Part shown: piece by piece, positions 24,611 to 33,215 of the stretch
Position numbering within the stretch: the stretch's first letter is position 1
Layout of the letters: each line of letters starts with the position of its first letter
Assembly: GCF_039539005.1 (NCBI RefSeq)
Contig: NZ_BAABCP010000001.1
Coordinates: 2,418,001 to 2,482,000, forward strand
Reading direction: 5' to 3'
From: Microbacterium soli
Lineage (GTDB): Bacteria; Actinomycetota; Actinomycetes; Actinomycetales; Microbacteriaceae
DNA: 64,000 nucleotides
Notes under the pieces: model-generated
The model's database searches: none
Told to the model about the DNA's origin: nothing
The model's input: only the letters and a program-made list of their open reading frames with translations
Position numbers and translations under genes: made by a program

Positions 24611-26199
24611 CCTCTCCTTCGCACGTCGGCGCCCGCGGGCTCGGGCAGCGGACCGGCGGAGCGGTCGCCACGGATGCGCTTGAGGACGAGCTCGGCGCTG
24701 ATCAGGCACATCGGCACGCCCACCCCCGGTGACGTCGTCGCCCCGGCGAAGTACAGCCCTCGTACGCGCCGGGAGGCGTTCCGGGCGCGGAGGACGGCGC
24801 TCTGCGACAGCACGTGCGCCGGTCCCAGCATCCCTCCGCGCCAGGAATGGAAGTCGGCGGCGAAGTCCGCCGGGCCCCGCGTCTCGCGCACGAGGATGCG
24901 TGGGCGCAGATCCGGGATGCCCGCCCACTGCGAGACCGTGTCGATCGCCGCATCCGCGATCTCCTCGACCCGCCGATCACCTCCGCCCTCGCTCCCGCCC
25001 CGGCCGAGCGCGACGTCGGGCGGCACCGGTACGAGGAGGAAGAGGTTCTCATCGCCCTCCGGGGCGACCGTCGGGTCGGTCTGCGACGGCTTGCACGCGT
25101 ACAGCGAGGCGGGCTCGGGAACCCGCGGTCGCGTGCCGAACACGGCATCGAGATTCGCATGCCAGTCCTCGGCGAGGAACAGGGAGTGATGCGGGAGCCG
25201 CGGAAGGCGGCCACGGATGCCGAGCATGACCGTCACCGCTCCCGGCCCGCTCACGCGGCGGCGCCACCAGCGCTCCGGCCAGGTGCGCAGCCGGGGAGGC
25301 AGGAGACGGGTCTCGGTGTGATGCAGATCCGCGGCGGAGACGACGATGTCCGCGGAGAGGCGTCGCTCGACGCCCGTGCCGTCGCGCCAGCGGACACCGC
25401 GCACCTCGGCGCCCGTGGTCGTGGTCGTGGTGAGGATCTCCTCCACTTCGGCATCCGTCACGATCACCGCTCCGGCATCCTCCGCCAGAGCCGTCAGACG
25501 GTCGATGACGCGGGCGAAGCCGCCCTGCGGGTAGCGCACGCCGTCATCGAGGTCCAAGGCGCTCAGCAGGTGGTACAGGGCCGGTGCGCGCCGCGGGTCG
25601 GTGCCGAGGAAGACCGCGGGGTAGCCGAGGATCTGCCTGAGCACGGGATGCGCGAACCGGCGGGAGGCGAAGGCGTCCAGGCTCGTGGACAGCAGGCCCG
25701 CCAGTCTCGGCAGCACGCGCAGGACCTCGGGGCGGAACAGACCGCTCAGCCGCGTGTACGGGTTGTACAGGAAGTGCGCGAGCGCGAGGTCCTTCGCCCG
25801 GCGCGCGGAGGAGAGATAAGCCGTCAGCCGCCGGCCGGCGCCCGGCTCGAGACGCTCGAACAGGATCGGTGCCGCGCCGCGCGCGTGCACGGCGACGGGG
25901 GAGACCGGGGCGCCCTCGTGGCGCTCGGCGAAGACGGCGTATCCGGGATCGAGCGATCTCAGATCCAGCTGCTCGTCCGACGAGGTGCCCATCAGCGCGA
26001 AGAAGTGCTCGAAGGCCTCGGGCAGGAGCAGCCACGACGGCCCGGTGTCGAATCGGAAGCCGTGACGGTGCAGCGAGCCGGCGCGTCCGCCGACGACGGC
26101 GTTCTTCTCGAGCACGGTCACCTCGTGGCCGTCACGGGCGAGCAGTCCCGCCGTGGCCAGCCCTGCGACCCCGGCCCCGATCACGATGACGCGGCTCAT
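24607..26199 (-). CDS. crtI: Phytoene desaturase
   Basis: 530 residues. FAD-binding Rossmann motif VIGAGVAGLATAGLLARDGHEVTVLEKN (in two parts, residues 5-32), followed by GGRAGSLHRHGFRFDTGPSW. The C-terminal bacterial phytoene-dehydrogenase signature is LYFAGATTSPGVGVPMCLISA (about 488-508). It converts phytoene stepwise to lycopene. Length agrees with CrtI enzymes. The ATG at 26199 overlaps the crtB stop by ATGA. Codon use and GC match the neighbours. Confidence 0.93.
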   Translation of the reverse strand: MSRVIVIGAGVAGLATAGLLARDGHEVTVLEKNAVVGGRAGSLHRHGFRFDTGPSWLLLPEAFEHFFALMGTSSDEQLDLRSLDPGYAVFAERHEGAPVSPVAVHARGAAPILFERLEPGAGRRLTAYLSSARRAKDLALAHFLYNPYTRLSGLFRPEVLRVLPRLAGLLSTSLDAFASRRFAHPVLRQILGYPAVFLGTDPRRAPALYHLLSALDLDDGVRYPQGGFARVIDRLTALAEDAGAVIVTDAEVEEILTTTTTTGAEVRGVRWRDGTGVERRLSADIVVSAADLHHTETRLLPPRLRTWPERWWRRRVSGPGAVTVMLGIRGRLPRLPHHSLFLAEDWHANLDAVFGTRPRVPEPASLYACKPSQTDPTVAPEGDENLFLLVPVPPDVALGRGGSEGGGDRRVEEIADAAIDTVSQWAGIPDLRPRILVRETRGPADFAADFHSWRGGMLGPAHVLSQSAVLRARNASRRVRGLYFAGATTSPGVGVPMCLISAELVLKRIRGDRSAGPLPEPAGADVRRRG

Positions 26200-27098
26200 C
26201 GGCCCGGCTCCGCGACGGTGCGCAGCACGGCGCCGGCGACGATGGCGGCCTTGCGGGCGTCGGGCACGCGCACGCGCGTGCTGTACAGGGTGCTGACCGG
26301 GGTGGCGCTGATGCGATCCGCCAGTGCGGCGAACAGCCCCAGGGCGCTGCGGACCGCGACCCGCGCGTCCCTCGGCAGCAGCGGGACGGCCACGCGCGCC
26401 TCGGCCAGCCGGGCTCGGATCCGCAGCAGCCGAGCATCGCGATCTGCATCCGTCAACCGGCCCTTCTCGCGCAGGTAGCTGCGGTGCAGCCGTTCGGTGT
26501 CGTCGGCGAGATCCCGCAGGAAGTTCACGTCCTGGAAGGCCGCCCCCAGTGCCCGTGCGCCGTGCTCGAGAACGCTCAGCTGCCCGTCGCTGCGGGATTG
26601 GTGGCACAGGAAGACCCGAAGGCACATGAGTCCGACGACCTCTGCGGAGCCGTGCACGTACTGCTCGTGGGAGCGATCGTCGTGGCCCCGGACGGTCGTG
26701 GCTCCGGCGGGGCGGAGGTCCATGCGCATCGAGTCGAAGAACGGCGCCGTCAGATCCTCGTCGATGCCGCAGTCCCGCGCCGTGCGGGCGAAGGCGTGCA
26801 GCACCATGTCGCCGCTGCATCCGAGGCGGATCGCGCGGCCGACCGCCTGCTCGTACTCGCAGAGCGCGGCCAGCTGCGCGGCGGCGTCCAGACCCGCCTC
26901 CTCCGTCACGCCGTCGACCAGCTCGTCGGCGATGCGAACCATGGCGTAGATGTTTCGGACGTGCTGCCGGTGCCGCCGGCCGAGCAGGCGGGTGGCGAGA
27001 CCGAAGGAGGTCGAGTAGGCGCGGATGACCTCCGATGCGGCGGCTTCGGCTGTGTCGGTGAACAGCGGCAGGCCGGCGGTGGCTCTCGTGCCCGTCAT
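26196..27098 (-). CDS. crtB: Phytoene synthase
   Basis: 300 residues. Shows YSTSFGLAT (about 28-36), the first Asp-rich motif RIADELVD (about 55-62), the second DVNFLRDLADD (about 190-200), and YLREKGR, all squalene/phytoene synthase signatures. It joins two GGPP molecules head to head to phytoene. Third gene of the operon, coupled to crtE and crtI by ATGA overlaps. Confidence 0.93.
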   Translation of the reverse strand: MTGTRATAGLPLFTDTAEAAASEVIRAYSTSFGLATRLLGRRHRQHVRNIYAMVRIADELVDGVTEEAGLDAAAQLAALCEYEQAVGRAIRLGCSGDMVLHAFARTARDCGIDEDLTAPFFDSMRMDLRPAGATTVRGHDDRSHEQYVHGSAEVVGLMCLRVFLCHQSRSDGQLSVLEHGARALGAAFQDVNFLRDLADDTERLHRSYLREKGRLTDADRDARLLRIRARLAEARVAVPLLPRDARVAVRSALGLFAALADRISATPVSTLYSTRVRVPDARKAAIVAGAVLRTVAEPGR

Positions 27099-28210
27099 GA
27101 CGCCCTCCCGTCGATGAGCCCCACCACGTCGTCGAGCACGGCCCTGGCGGGAGGCGGGAGCAGTCCAGCGCGGGCGGCATCCGCGATCCCGGCTCGAGCT
27201 CGGGCGAGCTGCTGGGCGACCAGACGGTGGGCGAACTCCTCGGCGCCGCAGGCTCGGAACCGGTCGCGCATCGCGTCGGCCTCCGCTTCCGTGAGATCAG
27301 CGGCGCCGAAGCGGGGTGCGATGTCCTCCCACGCGCCGGTGCGGCGCGCGTGGGCGACGAGCGTCGTGCGCTTGCCCTCCCGCAGGTCCGAACAGGGGTC
27401 CTTGCCGTGCGAGCGCCCGTCGCCGAACATCGCCAGCGCGTCATCCTGAACCTGATACGCCAGTCCGAGGGCCCGGGAGACTGTCGCGAGCACCGTTTCG
27501 AGATCCTCGCCGCGCCCCGCCAGGATCACCGCCAGACGCAGCGGGAGCGCGAAGCTGTACGCCGCGGTCTTCTCCGCCGTCATCCTCAGAACCGTCTCCG
27601 GCTCGTCGGCGATCACCCCGTCACTCAGAGCCGTGTCGGTCAGCTCCCCGGCGACGGTCGTGCTGATCGTGCTGTGCAGCAGCCGGAGCATGCGCGTGCG
27701 CACAGCGGCCGGCAGGTCGGCGAGGGCGAAGATGCGATGCACCTCGGTCAGCAGCAGATCGCCCATCAGGATGGCTCCCGTGCATCCCCAGTGCCGGGCC
27801 GCCGCGTTCGTGCCGCGGGCGGGAGCAGGATGCTGATCCTGCAGGCGCGCGATGAGATTCGGGGCGTGCCGGCGCTGCAGATCTCCGTCGATCACATCGT
27901 CGTGCAGGAGGAATGCGAAGTGCAGCAGCTCGATGGCGCAGGCCAGCTGGAGCACGGTCCGGGGCGCCGCCGAGTCGGAGCAGCGCGAGGAGACCGCCGG
28001 ATCGGGGCGGTCCGACAGTGCGGCGTGGAGGCGGAGCAGCATCCGCGGGCGCAGCATCTTCCCGTCTGCGATCTGCTCTCCCGCGAGCCGCCACAGCAGG
28101 GCGAACTCGTCGCCGTGCGTGAGCGCGGACGCCTCCCGCTCCGCAAGGAGCCGGCGCAGTTCGGGCCCGACCTCGGCCTCGGGATCCGCGGCGCCGCGCA
28201 GCGACGTCAT
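27095..28210 (-). CDS. crtE: Geranylgeranyl diphosphate synthase
   Basis: 371 residues. First Asp-rich motif LLHDDVIDGDLQRRH (about 103-117) and second YQVQDDALAMFGD (about 254-266), with GDLLLTEVH between them. These mark a trans-polyprenyl diphosphate synthase. Position between idi and crtB makes GGPP synthase (crtE/idsA type) the most likely role, supplying C20 units for phytoene and possibly C5 elongation. A second family member lies at 54578-55651. ATGA overlaps on both sides. Confidence 0.9.
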   Translation of the reverse strand: MTSLRGAADPEAEVGPELRRLLAEREASALTHGDEFALLWRLAGEQIADGKMLRPRMLLRLHAALSDRPDPAVSSRCSDSAAPRTVLQLACAIELLHFAFLLHDDVIDGDLQRRHAPNLIARLQDQHPAPARGTNAAARHWGCTGAILMGDLLLTEVHRIFALADLPAAVRTRMLRLLHSTISTTVAGELTDTALSDGVIADEPETVLRMTAEKTAAYSFALPLRLAVILAGRGEDLETVLATVSRALGLAYQVQDDALAMFGDGRSHGKDPCSDLREGKRTTLVAHARRTGAWEDIAPRFGAADLTEAEADAMRDRFRACGAEEFAHRLVAQQLARARAGIADAARAGLLPPPARAVLDDVVGLIDGRAS

Positions 28211-28734
28211 GGTCGCAGCCCGTCCAGCTCGAGGAGCAGCGGAAGCTGCTCGCGCATCCACGGGCTGAAGACGAATCCCGTCGTCTGCAGGGCCTGGGCG
28301 ACGGCCCCGGGCTGTGCCCAGGCCCAGTCCAGGACCTCGGTGGGATCGGGCGCCGGCGTTCCGTCCAGCAGGGCGACGGAGACAGGGCAGATCTCGTTCT
28401 CGACGACTCCCGACGCGTCCACGGCACGGTACCGGTAGGAGGGGAGCACGATGCGGATCGATCGGATGCGAACCCCGAGCTCCTCGTGGGCGCGCCGCTC
28501 GGCCGCCCGGACCGGATGCTCTCCGGGGAAGGGATGCCCGCAGAAGCTGTTGGTCCACACTCCCGGCCAGGTCGTCTTCTCCAGCGCGCGGCGGGTGAGC
28601 AGCAGCCGCCCGTCGGAGTCGAGCAGATAGCAGGAGAAGCCGAGGTGCAGCGGTGTGAGGGCGGTGTGGACGGTGTCCTTGCGCGCCGATCCCGTCGGTG
28701 TGCCGTCATCCGACAGGAGCGTGATCAGTTCCAT
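28207..28734 (-). CDS. idi: Isopentenyl-diphosphate delta-isomerase (type 1)
   Basis: 175 residues. Nudix-type IPP isomerase with TNSFCGHPFPGE (catalytic Cys, about 62-73), RRAHEELGV (Nudix-like, about 80-88) and FSPWM near the C-terminus. It interconverts IPP and DMAPP to feed crtE. First gene of the leftward operon, ATG at 28734 behind GAGGGG. Its promoter region is AT-rich and faces a MarR regulator. Having idi in the crt operon occurs in several Microbacteriaceae. Confidence 0.92.
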   Translation of the reverse strand: MELITLLSDDGTPTGSARKDTVHTALTPLHLGFSCYLLDSDGRLLLTRRALEKTTWPGVWTNSFCGHPFPGEHPVRAAERRAHEELGVRIRSIRIVLPSYRYRAVDASGVVENEICPVSVALLDGTPAPDPTEVLDWAWAQPGAVAQALQTTGFVFSPWMREQLPLLLELDGLRP

Positions 28735-28766
28735 GCGTCGTTCCCCTCAATATCTATAGCCGAGAG

Positions 28767-28793
28767 TATTGCTAGCTAGGCAAGAAAGCAATA
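28767..28793. promoter_or_regulatory. Nested inverted repeats, probable CrtR/MarR operator
   Basis: TATTGCT (28767-28773) and AGCAATA (28787-28793) are perfect arms with a 13-base spacer. Inside, TTGCTAGCTAGGCAA forms a second, near-perfect palindrome around CTAGCTAG. The region is strikingly AT-rich for this genome. On the minus strand the site overlaps a TTGCCT -35-like box, and TATAGA follows as a possible -10 for idi. A repressor here would shut the crt operon. Confidence 0.65.
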
Positions 28794-28815
28794 TAGCATG
28801 AAATAATTAATCGGA

Positions 28816-28821
28816 TAGTAT
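28816..28821 (+). promoter_or_regulatory. -10 box of the MarR-family gene
   Basis: TAGTAT ends exactly six bases before the ATG at 28828, so the mRNA is probably leaderless. GGAGG touches the ATG directly and is too close to act as a ribosome site for it. Confidence 0.5.
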
Positions 28822-28827
28822 CGGAGG

Positions 28828-29451
28828 ATGGATGAACGATCGGGCCAGGGAGCCTCAGTCGGCGAAGGAGCCGTCGAGAGCCCTCGGCGCCCGTCGGAGG
28901 GGATGCGGAAGGACGATGTCTACGACATCGATCTCAGCGATCCCACGCACATCCTCGTCGACCGGGGGGGGATGGATCCCGCCGATGTGCGGCAGATCAC
29001 CGAACTGATGATGTCCCTGGGGCGGCTCCGTGAAGCCGAGGAGCACCTGTCGGAGGTCTCACGGCGCTACATGCGCCTCAACGAGACCGACATGCGCGCG
29101 CTGCACTACCTCATCGTGTGCGAGAACAAGAAGGTCATCGCCACGCCCGGGGGCATCTCCGACCACCTCGACATCTCCTCCGCCTCGACGACCAAGCTCC
29201 TGGACCGACTGGAGCGCGGCGGGCACATCGTGCGCGAGCCGCATCCCACCGACCGGCGCGCCCTGGCCATCTCGATCACCCCCGAGACGCATCGTGCGGC
29301 CATGGAGACGGTCGGACGCCAGCAGTCCAAGCGCTTCTACGCCGCAGCACGGCTGAGCACGGCGGAGCGGGACGTCGTCATCCGGTTCCTGCAGGACATG
29401 ACGGCGGAGATCACGCTGCACGACGAGGCCTGGGCTCAGCAGGAGGACTGA
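28828..29451 (+). CDS. MarR-family regulator of the carotenoid operon (CrtR-like)
   Basis: 207 residues. The winged helix-turn-helix (about 85-155) shows GGISDHLDISSASTTKLLDRLERGG and a wing with HPTDRRALAISIT, the MarR pattern including the conserved D-R in the wing. The first 50 residues are charged and probably flexible; an ATG at 28903 would remove the first 25. In C. glutamicum a MarR-type repressor (CrtR), released by GGPP, lies divergent to the crt operon; position and family match here, so the same control is inferred. Operator candidate at 28767-28793. Confidence 0.85.
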   Translation: MDERSGQGASVGEGAVESPRRPSEGMRKDDVYDIDLSDPTHILVDRGGMDPADVRQITELMMSLGRLREAEEHLSEVSRRYMRLNETDMRALHYLIVCENKKVIATPGGISDHLDISSASTTKLLDRLERGGHIVREPHPTDRRALAISITPETHRAAMETVGRQQSKRFYAAARLSTAERDVVIRFLQDMTAEITLHDEAWAQQED

Positions 29452-29521
29452 CACCGCGGCGGCGTCGATCGGAGCCGGCCCGGTCATGCCGTCGTCCCGC
29501 CCATCGGGCCCCGCGGATGCC

Positions 29522-29527
29522 TAGAGT
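29522..29527 (+). promoter_or_regulatory. -10 box of the 53-residue ORF
   Basis: TAGAGT ends six bases before the ATG at 29534, the same geometry as at 28816, 35678 and 49514. This is the main support that the small ORF is expressed. Confidence 0.4.
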
Positions 29528-29533
29528 GTGGTC

Positions 29534-29695
29534 ATGGAGAAGAATCGACCGGACGAACCCGAACGGCCTGCGGCCGTCGACGCGGAGGAGGCGCTGCGCG
29601 ACGCGGCCGCAGCCGCAGGGGCCGCGACGGCCGAGGCCAACCGCTGGGGCGGGGCCGACAAGAAGCCCGCCGAGCCCGCGGACCGCTTCTGGTGA
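29534..29695 (+). CDS. Small acidic, alanine-rich protein (53 aa, hypothetical)
   Basis: MEKNRPDEPERPAAVDAEEA begins a 53-residue ORF rich in Ala, Glu, Asp and Pro, ending ADRFW. It has no hydrophobic segment and is probably disordered. There is no ribosome site, but a -10-like TAGAGT sits six bases upstream, fitting leaderless expression. The 46 bases to the dnaE2 stop downstream contain no evident terminator. No function recognised. Confidence 0.5.
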   Translation: MEKNRPDEPERPAAVDAEEALRDAAAAAGAATAEANRWGGADKKPAEPADRFW

Positions 29696-29741
29696 GCCGG
29701 GTGGAGACGGCACGGCTCACAGGGCGCCTGCACCGGGGTGC

Positions 29742-32700
29742 TCACCGGAAGTCCCGCGAGCGGTGGGCGAGGCCCGTGCGCAGATCCTCGAAGGCATCCG
29801 CGAGGACGTTCGTCACACCCTCGGCGGAGCGCTCGACGATGCCGCGCACGATGAGGGCGGGGGAGTCCCGGGCGACACGGCGGTAGCGCCCCCAGACGCC
29901 CGCCGAGCAGATCACGTTCACCAGCCCGTACTCGTCCTCGAGGTTCAGGAAGGTGATCCCGCCTGCCGTCGCCGGACGCTGCCGGTGCGTGACCACGCCC
30001 GCCACCTCGATGCGCCGCCCGGCCTCGTGCGTGCGCAGCAGGTCGGAGCGGAGCACACCGCGCTCGTCGAGCGTCGCCCGCAGATGGGCGATCGGGTGAT
30101 CATCCGTGGACACGCCGGTGGCCCACAGATCCGCGGCCAGGCGCTCATAACCGGACTGATCGGCGAACAGCGGCGGCTGAACGGCCACCGTCGTCCCCGG
30201 CAGATACTGTGCCCGGTCCCGGGCGGCAGCCCCCGCCAGCCAGATCCCCTCGCGTCTGCTCAGACCCAGGCACTCGAAGGCGCCCGCAGCGGCCATCGCC
30301 TCCAGCTGGGCGGCTGTGGCATCCGTCCGCCGCACCAGATCAGGCAGATCGCGGAACGGACCGTGCTCATCACGGGAGGCGACGATCCGCTTCGCGAGCC
30401 GCTCGCCGATCCCGCGGATGCCGGCCAGACCCAGCCGCACGGCGAAGCGGCCGTCACGGCGGTGCGCGGCCGAGGAATCCGGAGCTGCGGCATCGAAGAT
30501 CCCCGCCGCGGGCTGCTGGTCGTCCAGGCAGGACTCCAGCCCGGTGGGACCGTGCGGACCCTCATCGCCCAGGCGCTCCAGGCCGTCCAGCGCCGCGGAG
30601 GCGTGCAGATCGGGCCGCAGCACGCGCACTCCGTGTCGGCGGGCGTCGGAGGTCAGCGACGACGCCGAGTAGAACCCCATCGGCTGGGAGCGCAGCAGCC
30701 CGGCCAGGAACGCCGCCGGGTAGTGCAGCTTCAGCCAGGAGCTGGCGTACACGAGCAGGGCGAAGGACAGTGAATGGGATTCCGCGAAGCCGAAGTTCGA
30801 GAACGCCTGGATCTGCGCGTAGATGCGATCGGCCGTCACCTCGCTCAGGCCCTTCTCCCGCATGCCGGAGTACAGCGACTCCCGGATCCTCTCGATCTTC
30901 TCCGACCCCCGTTTGGATCCCATCGCCCTGCGCAGCAGATCGGCCTCGTCGGCCGTGCAGTCCCCGAGCACCGTCGCCATCCGGATCAGCTGCTCCTGGA
31001 ACACCGGGACGCCCAGGGTGCGCTCGAGCACGTTCTTGAGCAGGGGGTGCGCGTACGGGATCTCCGGCGGATCCTCGAGCGGCTCGCCGCGTGCCCTTCT
31101 GACACGGTTCGACTTCTCGACGCGATCCCTCTCCAGCTTGCGCTTGACGAACGGATGCACGGCACCGCCCTGGATCGGGCCGGGACGGATCAGGGCGATC
31201 TGGATCGCCAGGTCGTAGAACTCACGGGGCTGCAGTCGGGGCAGCAGGCCCATCTGCGCGCGGGACTCCACCTGGAACACGCCGATCGAATCCGCGCGGC
31301 AGAGCATGTCGTACACCGCGGGCTCCTCCTTCGGGATCGTGTCGAGGGACCAGTGCTCTCCGGTCGCCTCGGCGATCAGGTCGAAGCAGTGCCGCAGCGC
31401 CGACAGCATCCCCAGGCCCAGCAGGTCGAACTTGACCAGTCCCATCCAGGCCGCATCGTCCTTGTCCCACTGGATGACCGTGCGGCCCGGCATCCGGGCG
31501 TGCTCCACCGGCACCACCTCTCCCACCGGCTCGGCGGTCAGCACCATCCCCCCGGAGTGGATGCCCAGATGCCGCGGGGCCTTCAGCAGCTCCCCGGCGT
31601 AGGAGAGCACGTCGGCGGGGATGTCGCTGCCCTCGGCGGGCTCGATCTCCGCCCCCCAGCCGTCCACCTGCCTCGACCAGGCATCCTGACTGCCGGGAGA
31701 GTGCCCCAGCGCCCGTGCCATGTCCCGGACGGCGTTCTTCGGCCGGTACTGGATGACGTTCGCCACCTGGGCGGCGCGCTCACGGCCGTAGGTCTCGTAC
31801 ACCCACTGGATGATCTCCTCGCGCCGGCTGGAGTCGAAGTCCACGTCGATGTCGGGCTCCTCGCTGCGGGTGGTGGCCAGGAACCGCTCGAAGGGGAGCC
31901 GGTACAGGATGGGGTCGACGGCGGTGATGCCCAGCAGGTAGCAGACCGCGCTCGCAGCCGCCGATCCGCGACCCTGGCAGAGGATGCCGAGGCTCCTGGC
32001 CTTCTGAACGATCCCGTGCACGATGAGGAAGTAGCCGGGGAAGTCCTTCTCCTCGATGACGTCCAGCTCGCGCTCGATCCGCCGCCGTCCCGCCTCGTCG
32101 AGCCGAGGGTACCTGTGCGGGACCGCCGCCCAGACCAGGGCGCGCAGATGGCTCATCGGCGTCTCGCCCTCCGGCACCTTCTGCCGGGGGAGGGCGGGCC
32201 TGGCCCGTCGTAGCGGAAAGGCGCAGGCCGCGGCGATCCGCAGCCCTTCCTCGACCGCTCCCGGGTACCGACGGAACCGTGCGGTCATCTCCGCCCCGCT
32301 GCGCAGATGCGCACCGCCGTGGGCGGGCAGCCAGCCGTCGAGGTCGTCCATGCTGCGGGTCGCGCGCACCGCGGCGACAGCCTCGGCCAGGTCAGTCCGC
32401 GCGGGTGTCGCGTAGTGCACGTTGCCGGTGGCGACCACGGGAAGACGGAGATCGGCGGCGAGGGCGGCGAGGGCGTCGTTGCGGCGGGTGTCCAACGGGT
32501 CGCCGTGGTCGAACAGCTCGACGGCCACCCGGTCCTGCCCGAACAGGTCCACGAGCCTGCGCAGGGGCGTCTCGGCATCCGCCTGCTCGAGGCCGCGGCG
32601 CACGCCGCCCTTGCGGCATCCGGTCAGGATCATCCAGTGCCCTCCCGCGCTGGCCACCAGATCGTCGAGATCGTAGAGCGGTCGCCCCTTCTCCCCGCCG

Positions 32701-33215
32701 CGCAGCTGCGCGCGGGTGATCGCCCCGGAGAGCCGGTGGTACCCCTCGACCCCGTGCGCGAGCACGAGCAGGTGCTCCCCGAGCGGGTCGGGAGCACCGG
32801 TGCGGGAGGGAGCGGGACGGCCGTCGGCGGCGCCCAGCGACAGTTCCGCCCCGAACACGGTCTGCACGTCGGTGAACTCGGCGGCCTCGGCGAAGCGCGC
32901 CGCGCCGTAGAAGCCGTCATGATCGGTGATCGCGAGGGCGGTCAATCCCAGGGCCTCGGCCTCGGCCAGCAGCTCCTCGGGCGAGGAGACGCCGTCGAGG
33001 AAGGAGAACGAGCTGTGCGCGTGCAGCTCGGCGTACGGCACGGCGCCCTCCGGGCGGGTGACGGCCGGGCGGGACGCGGGCGGGCGGTGCCTGCTGAGCG
33101 GCCCGGGATCCATGCGCCGGACCGGCGGCTCGGGCGATGCCGGGGGCGGATCGGTCGGTGCGCTCAGCGTCCGCGCGAGCTGCGACCAGGGGAGGCTCGG
33201 GTTGTTGAAGCCCAT
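29742..33215 (-). CDS. dnaE2: Error-prone DNA polymerase III alpha subunit DnaE2 (ImuC)
   Basis: 1157 residues. ATG at 33215, overlapping the imuB stop by one base. The PHP domain starts AELHAHSSFSFLDGVSSPEEL; the ITDHDGF motif is at about residue 95. The palm carries the catalytic Asp triad motif PDIDVDFDSSRREEI (about 453-467). Finger and thumb regions follow with SHSLSFALLVYASSWLKLHYP, and an OB-fold lies near the C-terminus (VVTHRQRPATAGG). The protein is slightly longer than many DnaE2 proteins because of a Pro-rich N-terminal stretch. It is the catalytic translesion polymerase of the ImuA'-ImuB-DnaE2 mutasome responsible for damage-induced mutagenesis. Confidence 0.93.
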   Translation of the reverse strand: MGFNNPSLPWSQLARTLSAPTDPPPASPEPPVRRMDPGPLSRHRPPASRPAVTRPEGAVPYAELHAHSSFSFLDGVSSPEELLAEAEALGLTALAITDHDGFYGAARFAEAAEFTDVQTVFGAELSLGAADGRPAPSRTGAPDPLGEHLLVLAHGVEGYHRLSGAITRAQLRGGEKGRPLYDLDDLVASAGGHWMILTGCRKGGVRRGLEQADAETPLRRLVDLFGQDRVAVELFDHGDPLDTRRNDALAALAADLRLPVVATGNVHYATPARTDLAEAVAAVRATRSMDDLDGWLPAHGGAHLRSGAEMTARFRRYPGAVEEGLRIAAACAFPLRRARPALPRQKVPEGETPMSHLRALVWAAVPHRYPRLDEAGRRRIERELDVIEEKDFPGYFLIVHGIVQKARSLGILCQGRGSAAASAVCYLLGITAVDPILYRLPFERFLATTRSEEPDIDVDFDSSRREEIIQWVYETYGRERAAQVANVIQYRPKNAVRDMARALGHSPGSQDAWSRQVDGWGAEIEPAEGSDIPADVLSYAGELLKAPRHLGIHSGGMVLTAEPVGEVVPVEHARMPGRTVIQWDKDDAAWMGLVKFDLLGLGMLSALRHCFDLIAEATGEHWSLDTIPKEEPAVYDMLCRADSIGVFQVESRAQMGLLPRLQPREFYDLAIQIALIRPGPIQGGAVHPFVKRKLERDRVEKSNRVRRARGEPLEDPPEIPYAHPLLKNVLERTLGVPVFQEQLIRMATVLGDCTADEADLLRRAMGSKRGSEKIERIRESLYSGMREKGLSEVTADRIYAQIQAFSNFGFAESHSLSFALLVYASSWLKLHYPAAFLAGLLRSQPMGFYSASSLTSDARRHGVRVLRPDLHASAALDGLERLGDEGPHGPTGLESCLDDQQPAAGIFDAAAPDSSAAHRRDGRFAVRLGLAGIRGIGERLAKRIVASRDEHGPFRDLPDLVRRTDATAAQLEAMAAAGAFECLGLSRREGIWLAGAAARDRAQYLPGTTVAVQPPLFADQSGYERLAADLWATGVSTDDHPIAHLRATLDERGVLRSDLLRTHEAGRRIEVAGVVTHRQRPATAGGITFLNLEDEYGLVNVICSAGVWGRYRRVARDSPALIVRGIVERSAEGVTNVLADAFEDLRTGLAHRSRDFR

